A stretch of DNA of 64,000 nucleotides, from the NCBI GenBank assembly GCA_030725715.1, contig JANRFG010000032.1:90906-154905 (forward strand). Direction: 5' to 3'. The translations under genes were made by a program, and so were the position numbers. The stretch's first letter is position 1. Each line of letters begins with the position of its first letter. The notes under the pieces are model-generated. The model was not told the DNA's origin, did not search any database, and was given only the letters and a program-made list of their open reading frames with translations. Positions 55,001 through 63,333 of this stretch are shown here, piece by piece. This DNA comes from Opitutales bacterium. Lineage in GTDB: Bacteria > Verrucomicrobiota > Verrucomicrobiia > Opitutales > UBA953.

Positions 55001-55212
55001 TCTTTTCCTTTCTTGTCGACGCGCGCGGCGAAGAAGCCGGCTTCGGTGTCGAGACGCAGGCCGGCCTTGCGGGTGCCGGGATCAGGACCGTGGCAGTGGA
55101 AACAGTTTTCGGCGACGATCGGGCGGATGTCGCGGTTGAATTGCACGGTTTCTTCGGCCGCGTGGGCGGCGGACAGGAAGAAGGGCATGAGCGCCAAGAG
55201 GGGCTTACGCAT
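52066..55212 (-). CDS. PSD1/DUF1549-LamG-DUF1553 cytochrome protein
   Basis: About 1048 aa; start at MRKPLLALMPFFLSAAHA (signal peptide). Order: PSCyt1 (~25-110) with heme site CFHCHG and MPPPETHKK; DUF1549 (~150-360) with RVSLDVTGLPPSP, YWLDAARYADSHGLHFD and a second heme-type site CAQCHDHKFDPFSQ; a LamG-like concanavalin domain (~470-640; FSAGAWIKADKLEGTGAIIAR, GVKIYVNGVLAE, GSIQDVFLYSRAL); and DUF1553 (LTTRVTVNRMWQELFGTGL, SATYRQAAL, TPLQALVMLNDPQ). The LamG insert is absent from the 7036 paralog and may bind glycan. It ends LLNLDEVLNK. Forms an operon with DUF1501. Confidence 0.93.
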   Translation of the reverse strand: MRKPLLALMPFFLSAAHAAEETVQFNRDIRPIVAENCFHCHGPDPGTRKAGLRLDTEAGFFAARVDKKGKEEPPTIIKGKADQSTLYQRMLSTDEDEIMPPPETHKKLKPAEIALVRRWIEQGAPWQPHWSLVAPQKAPLPKTSDDNWAKNPIDQFVRAKLDAAGLKPAPEADAATLIRRVSLDVTGLPPSPALLTKHLPKDGSRLSDAQLSALIDELMALPAYGEHRARYWLDAARYADSHGLHFDAYREMWPYRDWVVKSFNRNQPFDQFTVEQLAGDLLPNPTEEQRIATGLQRCNPTTNEGGTIVEENLANYAADRVQTMGWVYLGLTTNCAQCHDHKFDPFSQKDFYAMSAFFRNTTQGGLDGNVKDGRGPVIYLPADADRPRWNALPGEIAKGNEQVAAARKLGTPLFEQWFAKAKPADLDADIPAKDLVARLALNDGKGLPAGTTAAGEPIAWMKNGKTGPAPVFKKGSHLVIGEAGNFRTKQAFSAGAWIKADKLEGTGAIIARMDDPKGAQGWNFFQAGRNLGVYIISKWPDDAIKVTTRRNAINTAYQHVFMTYDGSGKAAGVKIYVNGVLAETRAEIDKLKTDTQAATPTRIGQRSQGEPFHGSIQDVFLYSRALAPSEVTTLSKLATLRQSLAGKPNAQQKDALREHFLLNRHEPFKLAANNVTKLTAEQMAIRGRSPLTHVQEEKMDSPAMANILIRGAYDKKGDAVPAEIPAALGKLPADAPRNRLGLAKWIVSAANPLTTRVTVNRMWQELFGTGLVKTSEDFGIMGSLPSHPELLDWLAIDFRTHGWDVKRFYKQLLTSATYRQAALTTKEKVEKDRDNALLSRGPRFRMDAEMLRDQALAVSGTLSPRMGGPGTKPYQPENIWEVVGVGIQVYKPDQGENLYRRSLYNYWRRMAPPASLDLFNAPSREVTCVRRDRTNTPLQALVMLNDPQYVEAARILAQHTLQDAGDDVVRLNAAARRTLCRPLKPAETAVLTDSLGKLRAHYVAKPDDAAALLGVGDAKADEKLPRPELAAWTMVCSQLLNLDEVLNK

Positions 55213-55353
55213 GGGAAGGGGTCTGCTAGAATTAAAGAGAGAACCAGCCGGGGGGAAGCCGGATTGGGTGGTAAACGACATAAGACAGGTCGAAGCGGGC
55301 GGATGTTCCCCGCCTAGGTATCATTCCTGCCGATCGTCGGCCCCGCAGAGGCC

Positions 55354-56511
55354 TTAGCGGCTCTTGCCGGCGGCCCCGAGCGACCAGACCCGGACGGCAG
55401 GCGCTACGGGCAAAGGCTTCGGTCCGGGGGCGAACTCGATGCGGACTCGGTGAGGACCTGGACTCAGTCCCTCCGCCAGCGGTAGCCGGTTGGGATTACG
55501 CTCCAAGGGTTGAGGGCTGCCGCCGTCGATCCGGTAGGTGGCCAGCGGTTCGGCGGCCGCATCGATCTCGTACCCCAGGAAGAGCAGCTCGCCTTCGAAG
55601 CCGAACTCAATCGTCCCACCGGTGGCCGGGCTTTCCCACTTGGACTTATCGGCGTTCGTGGTCCACCCGCTGTTCGCGGTCGGCTGCAGGTCCGCGTATT
55701 GAGCGTAGCGGCAGTCGACGAAAAGATCGGAGATCATCGGGGTGGGCAGCGTCGTCCGGATGGCGGCGGGGGCCGGCTGGTCTTTGACCCGTTGGAGGAG
55801 GGCGATCAGCAGTTCCGAGGCGAGGATATGTCCGGTGTCGTTCGGATGCACCACGTCGGCGTACATCGTCTCCCACTGGACACGACCGGCGTAGACTTCC
55901 GGCCACCAAGCGTCGCGGAAGCTGACCATCGGCAGGTCATAATGGCGGCCGAGCATGTGCTGGGTCTCCTGGGCGTTCTCGCCTTTGCGCTGCATGAAGA
56001 ACAGCTGCACGACGGCGGGTTGCTGCGGCTCCCGGAGGATCTGACGCAGGACGCCTTCGTAAGTGCTCCAGAACATCGGCACGGGATGGTTGTCGTTCAC
56101 CGCATACTCCACGATGACCAGGTCCGGTTGCTTGCTGAGGACGTCGCGCCGGACGCGCATGGCGCCGTAGAGGGAATTCGTCCCGCCGATGCCGGCGTTG
56201 ACGAACCGTACCTTGGCTTGGGGGAAGGTCTGGGTGAACCAAGCCGCGACGCGCGCGACGTAGCGGTTCTTCGGGTCCTTGGTCTGCAGGCCGCCGGCGG
56301 TGATCGAGCCGCCGATGGCGGCGACGCAGATCTCTTCGCCCCGGCGGGCCTTCGCCATGACCGCCGCCAGCCGGGCGGTGTCGCCGGGCGAGACCAGCCC
56401 GCGTTCGCGGATCGCCGGCGTGGTCACCGGTTCCGCGGCCGGCAGGTCGGCGAACGAATACGACACGACGCACAGGAGGGCGGCGAGCCACGCGGAGCAG
56501 AATCTTCCCAT
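55354..56511 (-). CDS. SGNH/GDSL hydrolase with C-terminal beta domain
   Basis: 385 aa, signal peptide MGRFCSAWLAALLCVVSYSFA. SGNH blocks: CVAAIGGSITAGG near residue 65 (GGS instead of GDS), NAGIGGTNSLYG near 107, EYAVNDNHPVP near 137, and DVVHPNDTGHILASEL near 225 with the Asp/His pair. Residues ~260-385 form a beta-rich accessory domain (TIEFGFEGELLFLGYEIDA ... PHRVRIEFAPGPKP). Members of this group deacylate polysaccharides. Neighbours: a hairpin gap upstream and 141 bp before the PSD1 gene downstream, so it is likely transcribed with the sulfatases upstream. Confidence 0.87.
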   Translation of the reverse strand: MGRFCSAWLAALLCVVSYSFADLPAAEPVTTPAIRERGLVSPGDTARLAAVMAKARRGEEICVAAIGGSITAGGLQTKDPKNRYVARVAAWFTQTFPQAKVRFVNAGIGGTNSLYGAMRVRRDVLSKQPDLVIVEYAVNDNHPVPMFWSTYEGVLRQILREPQQPAVVQLFFMQRKGENAQETQHMLGRHYDLPMVSFRDAWWPEVYAGRVQWETMYADVVHPNDTGHILASELLIALLQRVKDQPAPAAIRTTLPTPMISDLFVDCRYAQYADLQPTANSGWTTNADKSKWESPATGGTIEFGFEGELLFLGYEIDAAAEPLATYRIDGGSPQPLERNPNRLPLAEGLSPGPHRVRIEFAPGPKPLPVAPAVRVWSLGAAGKSR

Positions 56512-56539
56512 GAGTCAGAGCCTAAGAGGTAACAGGCAC

Positions 56540-56576
56540 CCGTAGACGAGCCTTGATTACAGAGGCTCGTCTACGG
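56540..56576. repeat. Perfect 14-bp stem hairpin between sulfatase and SGNH gene
   Basis: CCGTAGACGAGCCT pairs exactly with AGGCTCGTCTACGG around a 9-nt loop. No T-run follows on the minus strand, so it looks like a palindromic repeat (REP-like) more than an intrinsic terminator. One copy in the window. Confidence 0.7.
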
Positions 56577-56593
56577 CGGGTCGAGGGGCTGCG

Positions 56594-58546
56594 TCAGAAT
56601 TCCCAGCGGCGGGCGGGTCCGAGGTGGGGGGTGAGGACGATGTCGTCGAGGTCGACCGCGGCGGAGCCGGCGGGCAAGTAGAGGCGGAGGATGCCCGTGG
56701 TCGACTTGGGGTTCAGTTCGACGTTGATCGTCTGCCAGACGGCTTCACCTGAGGTCCGGTAGGGCACGGAGAGGATCTCGGCTCCACCCGCGGCACCGAG
56801 GAGCACGATGCGCCCTTCGCCGGCCTGAGGGGCGCGGATGCGGAAGGACAGCGAAGCCTTGCCGGCGTAGGTGCCGGCGCCGACGCCGATGAAGGAGTCA
56901 GCTCCCTTGGACTCGATGTGCAGGGCGCCTTCGATGATCGAAGCCTTGCCGGCGCGGTTCTTCCAGCCGCCGGGGAGATCGTCGGGCGCCAGGGCTTTCT
57001 TCTTGGCCGGCGCCTTGGGCGCGGCCTTGCCGAAATTCGGATTCTCCTTCGGAATCACCGCCTCGGTGTCCTTGAGGAAGCCGTCGATGAGTCCGTTGAG
57101 TTCCTGCGCGACCGCCGGCTGCTCCTTGGCGAGGTTGCGACGTTCGCCGAGGTCGTTCTTCAGGTCGTACAGTTCGAGCTCGTCGGAGCCGTCCTCGTTG
57201 CGTCCGTAGAAGCGGAGGAGTTTCCAGTCGCCTTTGCGCACATAGGTGCCGGCGTAGAAGCCGTCCATGACGGAGTCACGCGTGGCGTTGCCGTGCGGGA
57301 AGTGGCAGAAGACGCGGTCGCGGGGCGAAGCGCCGCCGAGGAGGGCGTCCGTCTGGTCGAGGCCATCGACTTTCTGGTCAGGCTTGCTCGCGGCGCCGCC
57401 GGCGCGGAGCAGCGTCGGGTAGAGGTCGACCGACTGCATCAGGAAGTCGGCGGTCGCGCCGGCCTTCACCTTGCCGGGCCAGACGACGATGCCCGGCTCG
57501 CGGGTGCCGCCTTCGTAGAGTGAGGCCTTGCCGCTGCGGTAGGGCAGGTTGCTCGTCGCCGGGATTTCGGCGTAGCCGTCGGGATCGGTCTTCTTGGGCG
57601 GGTAGGCGTAGCCGCCGTTGTCGGACCAGAAGACGATGATCGTGTTGTCGGCCTCGCCGGAATCGTCGAGGTGCTTCAGCAGGCGGCCCACGGAGTCGTC
57701 GAGGCTCTTCACCATCGCGGCGTAGAGCGGGTTCTTCTGCGGGTTCGCGGGATCGGTCTTCTGCTTGAAGTGCTCGATGTAGTCCTTGCGCGCGTTCCAC
57801 GGGGAGTGCACGGAGAAGAGCCAGAAGTTGACGAAGAACGGACGGCCCTTGCTGGCACGGATGAACTTCCCGGCCTCGTCGGCCATGCGCTCGTCGACAT
57901 GACGACCGGCGTCGTCCTTGATCGCAGGGTCGGTGATGAACTGCCAGGGCGCGAGGTAGCCGCCGCCGGGGCCGGGCACTCTGGGAGTGTGCGGCCAGTC
58001 GAGGTCGAAGCCTTGGTCGCGCGGTTCGTAGGTGTCGCCTGCTTTCAGGTTATGGCCAAGGTGCCACTTGCCGAAGTGCGCCGTCGCATAGCCGGAAGCC
58101 TTGAGTGCTTCGGCGAGCGTGTGGTAGTCGGGTTTGAGGCGGGTGACGCTATCGGCGACGAGTAGGCGGACTTTGCCGTTCTCGTTCTTGCCGAGGCTTT
58201 TCTCGAGTTGGACCATCGGGAGATGGCAGACGGGCGCGGTGATACCGGTACGGGCCGGGTATTGGCCGGTCAGGATGCTGGAGCGCGTCGGCGAACAGAG
58301 CGGGCTGGCGGCGTAGGCCTGCGTCAGGCGGACGCCGCGGGCGGCCAACCGGTCCAGGTTGGGCGTCTCGTGATACTTGCTGCCGAAGCAGGCGAGGTCG
58401 CGCCCGCCGAGGTCGTCGGCGAGGATCAGGATGATATTCGGTTTATCCGCGGCGACGAGCGCGAGCGGGGCGAGGAGGCAGGACAGGAAAGTTGACCAGT
58501 TGGCCGGTTGGCCGGTGGGCCAGAAGGAACGTCTTAGGGGCAGCAT
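56594..58546 (-). CDS. S1 family sulfatase with C-terminal beta-sandwich; octad array in the signal-peptide region
   Basis: 650 aa. LADDLGGRDLACFGSKYHETPN metal site; CSPTR near residue 84; FGKWHLGHNLKAGDTYEPRDQGFD second signature; WSDNGGYAYPPKKTDPDGY; LYDLKNDLGERRNLAKEQP. Residues ~500-650, after a KAAPKAPAKKKALAP linker, form a carbohydrate-binding-like sandwich (KASIIEGALHIESKG ... GILRLYLPAGSAAVDLDDIVL). The N-terminus is odd: MLPLRRSFWPTGQPANWSTFLSCLLAPLALVAA, where TGQPANWST is encoded by an octad repeat array (58491-58522). The array seems to have entered the 5' end, leaving an upstream ATG in use. The signal peptide is probably still functional. Confidence 0.9.
   Translation of the reverse strand: MLPLRRSFWPTGQPANWSTFLSCLLAPLALVAADKPNIILILADDLGGRDLACFGSKYHETPNLDRLAARGVRLTQAYAASPLCSPTRSSILTGQYPARTGITAPVCHLPMVQLEKSLGKNENGKVRLLVADSVTRLKPDYHTLAEALKASGYATAHFGKWHLGHNLKAGDTYEPRDQGFDLDWPHTPRVPGPGGGYLAPWQFITDPAIKDDAGRHVDERMADEAGKFIRASKGRPFFVNFWLFSVHSPWNARKDYIEHFKQKTDPANPQKNPLYAAMVKSLDDSVGRLLKHLDDSGEADNTIIVFWSDNGGYAYPPKKTDPDGYAEIPATSNLPYRSGKASLYEGGTREPGIVVWPGKVKAGATADFLMQSVDLYPTLLRAGGAASKPDQKVDGLDQTDALLGGASPRDRVFCHFPHGNATRDSVMDGFYAGTYVRKGDWKLLRFYGRNEDGSDELELYDLKNDLGERRNLAKEQPAVAQELNGLIDGFLKDTEAVIPKENPNFGKAAPKAPAKKKALAPDDLPGGWKNRAGKASIIEGALHIESKGADSFIGVGAGTYAGKASLSFRIRAPQAGEGRIVLLGAAGGAEILSVPYRTSGEAVWQTINVELNPKSTTGILRLYLPAGSAAVDLDDIVLTPHLGPARRWEF
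58491..58522. repeat. Octad array inside the 5' end of a sulfatase gene
   Basis: Plus-strand units GTTGACCA, GTTGGCCG, GTTGGCCG, GTGGGCCA. On the coding strand TGGCCCAC, CGGCCAAC, CGGCCAAC, TGGTCAAC, the same type as 18202-18233 but in opposite orientation on the chromosome. It lies within codons ~9-19 of the ORF. Confidence 0.8.
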
Positions 58547-58565
58547 GGAAGTAAGGGTTTGAGGA

Positions 58566-59927
58566 TCAGTGGGGGAGGCCTTTGAGGTCGGCGGGCATCA
58601 CTTTGTCGTCCTTGGCGAGTTGAGCCTCGAGCAGGCTGAGCATCTCCTTGAGCTTGTCGGCTCGGTCGGCCGCCAGGTCGGTCTTCTCGTAGGGGTCTTG
58701 GCCGAGGTCGAAGAGCTGCGGGGCGCCTTTCTTCAGGCGGATGACCTTCCAGTCTCCGTGGAGCAGAGCCTGGCCCTGGGAGTGGGCGATGTAGACCGTG
58801 CGGGCGGCCGGGGCGGCTTCATCGCCGGAGATGACCTTCCAGCGGTCGAGGCCGTCCCACTGCGGGTCTTTCTCCGGGCGGAAGCCGGCGAGTCCGGCGA
58901 GCGTCGGCAGCCAGTCGCCGACATAAAGCGGGGCGGAGACCTTGCCGGGCTTCAGCGTGCCGGGCTGGTTGGCGAAGGCGCACACGCGGATGCCGCCCTC
59001 GAAGAGCGTGTTCTTCTGGCCGCGGAGCGGGTCGTTCTCGCTGTTGAAGGGCGAGTCGGGCACCGTGCCGACGTAGGCGTTCTTCAGGCCTTCGATACCG
59101 CCGTTGTCGGACGTGAAGACGATGAGGGTCTTCTCGCGCTGGCCGGTGCGCTCCAGCGCGTCGACGAACGCGCCGACCTTGGCGTCGAGCTGCGAGACCA
59201 TCGCGGCCATGCGGAGGCGCGACTCATGCTTCACGGGGTCATCGTGGAACTTCACGCCGTCGTAGGTCTTCTTGTATTCGGCCGGCGCGTCGACGGGCGT
59301 GTGGACGGCGTGGAAGGGGACGTAGACGAACCAGGGCTTATCGCCGCCTTGGGTGATGTGCTTCAAGGCTTCGGCGGCGATGAGCTCGGTGGCGTTGCCT
59401 TCTTCGCGGAAGAGTTTCCCGTCGCGGTGCCAGGTGTCCTCGTAGGGATTACCTTTGCGATATTTATGCGTCCACGGATCCGCCGCGCCGGTGAGCGTGC
59501 CGTAGCTGGTGTCGAAGCCGTAGGCGTTGGGGATCCATTCCGGTCGCGCACCGAGGTGCCACTTGCCACTCAGATGGGTGCGATAGCCGGCGGCCTTGAG
59601 GGCCGAGGCGAGGGTCGGCGTGCCGAGGGGCAGCGCACGGAGGTTGCTCGGGCTGAGCGCCTGCGGGCCGAAGCGACCGGGGCAACGCCCGCTCATGAGC
59701 GCGGCGCGCGTCGGGGTGCAGACGGGCTGGACGTAATGGCGGTCGAGTTCGCGTCCTTCGCGCACGAGCTTGTCCATGTGCGGGGTCTTGCCGAAGCCGC
59801 CGTGCCAGCCGACGTCGGACCAACCGAGGTCGTCGGCGACGATGAGCAGGATGTTCGGACGGTCCGCGGCGGCTAGGGGCGACAGCGCGAGGAGGGCGCA
59901 AAGTGTCGCAAGGTGCCTGAATTTCAT
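58566..59927 (-). CDS. S1 family sulfatase (arylsulfatase)
   Basis: About 453 aa; the start at MKFRHLATLCALLALSPLAAA gives a signal peptide, seven codons inside the ORF. VADDLGWSDVGWHGG metal site; CTPTR near residue 70; SGKWHLGARPEWIPNAYGFD second signature; YVPFHAVHTPVDAP; TSDNGGIEGLKNAYVGTVPDSPF; LFEGGIRVCAFANQPG. The layout resembles the 12626 sulfatase (YVPFxxVHxP and DxYP-type halves), so both may be arylsulfatase B-like. It ends PADLKGLPH, with no lysine tail. Nineteen base pairs upstream of the 56594 sulfatase, so co-transcribed; a 134-bp gap upstream may hold a promoter. Confidence 0.94.
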   Translation of the reverse strand: MKFRHLATLCALLALSPLAAADRPNILLIVADDLGWSDVGWHGGFGKTPHMDKLVREGRELDRHYVQPVCTPTRAALMSGRCPGRFGPQALSPSNLRALPLGTPTLASALKAAGYRTHLSGKWHLGARPEWIPNAYGFDTSYGTLTGAADPWTHKYRKGNPYEDTWHRDGKLFREEGNATELIAAEALKHITQGGDKPWFVYVPFHAVHTPVDAPAEYKKTYDGVKFHDDPVKHESRLRMAAMVSQLDAKVGAFVDALERTGQREKTLIVFTSDNGGIEGLKNAYVGTVPDSPFNSENDPLRGQKNTLFEGGIRVCAFANQPGTLKPGKVSAPLYVGDWLPTLAGLAGFRPEKDPQWDGLDRWKVISGDEAAPAARTVYIAHSQGQALLHGDWKVIRLKKGAPQLFDLGQDPYEKTDLAADRADKLKEMLSLLEAQLAKDDKVMPADLKGLPH

Positions 59928-60061
59928 GGGGTGACCAGACGATGGCACCTGCGTTCAGGGGGACAAGCCCGGAGCGGTCTATATCGCCGTCATTTCCGGT
60001 CACTTCACCGAGCTGCTCTCCGTTCGCCGTCCCTCTGGGTAGGGCGGCCGACGCAGGCTGC

Positions 60062-61447
60062 TTAACGTCCGGCCCCTCTTAACTCTGAGAAAACCGCTCC
60101 GGTCGGCTTGTCCGGCAGCGTAGCCTGCCAGGCTTTGAGTCTGGTGAGCAGCTCCGCCGCGACCTCGGGGTGGGCGGACTTCAGGTCGGTGTCTTCCCCG
60201 AGGTCCTTGGCGATGTCATAAAGCCGGACGTGGGAAAGGTCGTGATTAGCGGCAAGTTTCCAATGGCCGGAGACGACCGCCCAGGCCACCCAGTGGTCCG
60301 GTTTGCCTTTTTGCGCCGGCCACGCGGCGTCAATCTTCCAGAAGAGGGGTTTTTCGCGGACCGGAAGAGTCCGGCCTTTCAATACCTCGACGATGCTGAT
60401 GCCGTCGGGCGCGTAATCGGCGGGCAGGTCAGCGCCGGCGAGTGCACAGAAAGTGGGCAGCAGATCGACGGCGGAGACGAGGGAGGTGGCGTCGATTTTT
60501 CCGGGCGCGATCCGACCCGGCCAGCGGGCAAGGAAGGGCACGCCGATACCGCCTTCGAAGAGCGAAGCCTTGTGGCCGCGGCGACCGCCGGTGACACCTT
60601 TGGAAGCGGCGATGTCCCAGCCCGCCCCCGTGGCGGTGTCGTAGGAGAGCGCCAGCGGCTCTTTGCCTGACCCCCGGGCGGGACCATTGTCGGAACTGAA
60701 GATCACGAGGGTGTCCTCGGCGATTTTCAGACGGTCCAGGGCGTCGAGGATCCGGCCGATCCGGTCGTCGGCGTGGGAAAGCACGGAGGCGTAGATCTGG
60801 TCGCCGCGCTCGGGGAGGTGTTGGAAGCGCCGCTCATACTTCGGCACGGTGTGGAATGGCGTGTGGGGCTCATGCAGCCAGACGTTGATGAAGAACGGTT
60901 TCGCCTGACGCAGGCTCTCCTCGATGAAGGCGACGGCCCGCGAAGCGTCCTCGTGCCAAGGCATCTGCTCGCCGGAGCAATTGAAGGCGCCGTAGTCGTC
61001 GTAGCCGTAGGCGGAAGGCGTGGGCGAGTCCGGTATCATGTCGTTGGAGAGGTGCCACTTGCCATAATGCGCGGTCCGGTACCCGGCTTGCCGGAGGAAG
61101 CGCGGTAGCGAAGGCGCGTCGACGGCGAGCCAGTCAGGCATGCCGCGCTTCACGTTCTGCGGCACCCAGGCGAAGTGGCCGTCGATGTTGTGCCGCGCGG
61201 GAAACTGCCCGGTCATCACCGCTGCGCGGCTCGGTGAGCACACCCCGCTGGCGACCGTGAAGCGCTGAAAATCTGTGCCCTCCTTCGCCAGGCGGTCGAT
61301 ATGAGGTGTCCGGACATACGGGTGACCATGGCACGAAAGGTCGCCCCATCCCCAGTCGTCCGCGAAAAGGAAGATGATGTTCGGCCGTTCGGCTGCCGCG
61401 AGCGACATCAACGAGAGCTGGCAGGCGAGAAGGATACGAGCGATCAT
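60062..61447 (-). CDS. S1 family sulfatase (arylsulfatase A-like)
   Basis: 461 aa, signal peptide MIARILLACQLSLMSLAAA. ADDWGWGDLSCHGHPYVRTP metal site; CSPSR near residue 70; YGKWHLSNDMIPDSPTPSAYGYDD second signature; FINVWLHEPHTPFH; SSDNGPARGSGKEPL; LFEGGIGVPFLARWPG; LYDIAKDLGEDTDLKSAHPEV. Closest in this window to the 28708 sulfatase (shared DDWGWGDLSCHG, DWLxxxAPxxxRxL and DNGPA), so these are likely paralogs acting on related linkages. It has 66 bp upstream, with an AT-rich patch, and 134 bp downstream, and may be its own transcription unit. Confidence 0.94.
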   Translation of the reverse strand: MIARILLACQLSLMSLAAAERPNIIFLFADDWGWGDLSCHGHPYVRTPHIDRLAKEGTDFQRFTVASGVCSPSRAAVMTGQFPARHNIDGHFAWVPQNVKRGMPDWLAVDAPSLPRFLRQAGYRTAHYGKWHLSNDMIPDSPTPSAYGYDDYGAFNCSGEQMPWHEDASRAVAFIEESLRQAKPFFINVWLHEPHTPFHTVPKYERRFQHLPERGDQIYASVLSHADDRIGRILDALDRLKIAEDTLVIFSSDNGPARGSGKEPLALSYDTATGAGWDIAASKGVTGGRRGHKASLFEGGIGVPFLARWPGRIAPGKIDATSLVSAVDLLPTFCALAGADLPADYAPDGISIVEVLKGRTLPVREKPLFWKIDAAWPAQKGKPDHWVAWAVVSGHWKLAANHDLSHVRLYDIAKDLGEDTDLKSAHPEVAAELLTRLKAWQATLPDKPTGAVFSELRGAGR

Positions 61448-61513
61448 AGCGGCAGTTCGAACCCTATGGCTCGCCCCATCGCTGGACAGATAATTTATAT
61501 GACCGCCTTTGGC

Positions 61514-63319
61514 TTACTTGCCGAAAGCCGTGACATCGGCCGCCCCTTTGGCGGGACGAAGCTCGATCGAGCGGAGGCGCAGGCCCTCGGTCTGGTCGCC
61601 GAGATTGAAGCGAACGTGAATGGCCTGGCCGTCGACGGGCAGGGCGATGGTCTGCTCGGAGGAGCCGGCAGGAATCTCGAACCGGACGAGGTTCGCGGGG
61701 AGGAAGTCGGGCTGGTCCTTGGTGCGCCAACTGAGCGAGCCTTGGGTCGCGAGCTTGGCGTCGGCCTTGATGACCGCCGTCACGGGGCCTTTCAGCGCGA
61801 GGCCGGTCTTGGCGAGGAAGGGTCTGGCGTTCTTGGCGGCCTTGGGGTCGGCTGCGACGAGCAGGCCGCCGTCTTGGGTCGCGATGGTTCCGTTGCGGGC
61901 GAACCAGCCTTGGATCGCGCCGGCGGGTTCGTTCTTACGCGGTGCGGCGGAGGAGATCGGGATGACGCCGTGTTCCGCGAACATGCCTTCGTGATGCGGG
62001 TCCAGGCTGGTGGGCAGGCCGGGGGGCGCGAGCGTATCACTCCAGGCCTTGAGAGCCGTGCGCAGGCGGGCGACGATCTCCGGGCGGGCCTTGGCCTGGT
62101 TCTTGGCGAGGTTCTCGCCGTCGGGCTGCGTCACGTCGAAAAGCATCTCCTCGCGGTCGCCGAGGCGGACGAGTTTCCAGGGGTGCTCCAACACCGCGGC
62201 CTGCGAGCCCCAGCGCCAGAAGAGACGTTCATGCGGCGCACCGGTGTTCTGTCCGGCGGCGAAGGGCGCGAGATCCGTACCGTCGAGTGCCGGGGCTTTC
62301 GGCAGGCCCGCGGCGGCCACCGCGGTGGCCGCGACATCGAGGCTGCTGACGGGCTGATCGTAGACCTTGCCGGCGGGAAGGCGGGCGGGCCAGGCGGCCA
62401 CGAAGGGCGTGCGGATGCCGCCTTCGCTCAGCATGCCTTTCTGTCCGATGAGAGGCGTGTTGAGCGAGCCATCCCAGGCTTTGCCGAGGGGCGCGCCGTT
62501 GTCGCCGATGAAGAAGATGAGCGTGTTCTGATCCTGACCCGTCGCCTTGAGCTTCGCGCGCAGCTGGCCGATGCCTTCGTCCATGGCCGCCATCATCGCC
62601 AAGGCCTGACGACGTTCCTTGGGCAGGTGGGCGGGCGTCTTCGAGAACCACGGCTCCGGGGATTCGAGCGGGACGTGCGGGGCGTAATAGGCGAGGTAGA
62701 GGAAGAACGGCTGGGCGGGCTGGGCGGCGCGGCGGTCCAGGAAGGACAGGGCGGCCTCGGTCTGCACGACCACGCGGAAACGATTGTCCGCCACGAGGTG
62801 CGGGGCGTCGGCGTAAGGTTTTCCCTGCAGGTCATGCGAGGCGTAGAACTGCCGGAGCTCGCCGCGGAAGTATTCGTCGAAGCCCTGCGCGTGGGGCATA
62901 TGCTCCTTGGACATGCGCAGGCCTTTCTCGCCCTTCTTGCCGCCGACGAGGTCGAGGTGCCACTTGCCGACCTGGCCGGTGACGTAGCCGGCCGCCTTGA
63001 GGCGTTCGGCGATGGTCAGTTCGGCGAGCGGTAACGGACCCTTGTTATTGTCCTCAACGCCGAAACGCTGCTGATAGCGGCCGGTGAGGACGCCGGCCCG
63101 CGAGGGGACGCACTGGGGCGCGGAGACATAGCCGCGGGTGAAGCGGACGCCGTCGCGGGCCATCGCGTCGAGGTGCGGCGTGCGGATGTCCTGGTCCGAA
63201 CCTTGGATGCCGAGGTCGGCCCAGCCGTGGTCATCCGAGTAGATCAGGATGATGTTCGGCTTATCCGCCGCGTGCGCCGCGAGCGAAGCCAGTAATAAGG
63301 CAAGAAGACGGCGAAGCAT
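61514..63319 (-). CDS. S1 family sulfatase with C-terminal extension
   Basis: About 601 aa; start at MLRRLLALLLASLAAHAA (signal peptide), 71 codons inside the ORF. YSDDHGWADLGIQGSDQDIRTP metal site; CVPSR near residue 70; VGKWHLDLVGGKKGEKGLRMSKEHMPHAQGFDEYF second signature; FIGDNGAPLGKAWDGSLNTPLIGQKGMLSEGGIRTPF. From about residue 460 a beta-rich extension follows (GWFARNGTIATQDGGLLVAAD ... LRSIELRPAKGAADVTAFGK), probably glycan binding. The combination matches the SDDHGWADLG subgroup common in marine planctomycetes and verrucomicrobia. Fourteen base pairs downstream of the DUF1080-like gene, so co-transcribed. Confidence 0.93.
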   Translation of the reverse strand: MLRRLLALLLASLAAHAADKPNIILIYSDDHGWADLGIQGSDQDIRTPHLDAMARDGVRFTRGYVSAPQCVPSRAGVLTGRYQQRFGVEDNNKGPLPLAELTIAERLKAAGYVTGQVGKWHLDLVGGKKGEKGLRMSKEHMPHAQGFDEYFRGELRQFYASHDLQGKPYADAPHLVADNRFRVVVQTEAALSFLDRRAAQPAQPFFLYLAYYAPHVPLESPEPWFSKTPAHLPKERRQALAMMAAMDEGIGQLRAKLKATGQDQNTLIFFIGDNGAPLGKAWDGSLNTPLIGQKGMLSEGGIRTPFVAAWPARLPAGKVYDQPVSSLDVAATAVAAAGLPKAPALDGTDLAPFAAGQNTGAPHERLFWRWGSQAAVLEHPWKLVRLGDREEMLFDVTQPDGENLAKNQAKARPEIVARLRTALKAWSDTLAPPGLPTSLDPHHEGMFAEHGVIPISSAAPRKNEPAGAIQGWFARNGTIATQDGGLLVAADPKAAKNARPFLAKTGLALKGPVTAVIKADAKLATQGSLSWRTKDQPDFLPANLVRFEIPAGSSEQTIALPVDGQAIHVRFNLGDQTEGLRLRSIELRPAKGAADVTAFGK

Positions 63320-63333
63320 GGTGTGAATGTAGG

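Noticed and set aside
61488-61503. AT-rich patch TCATATAAATTATCTG (minus) upstream of the 60062 sulfatase as a promoter
   Set aside because: A -10-like element is possible but there is no -35-like partner at proper spacing, so not called.
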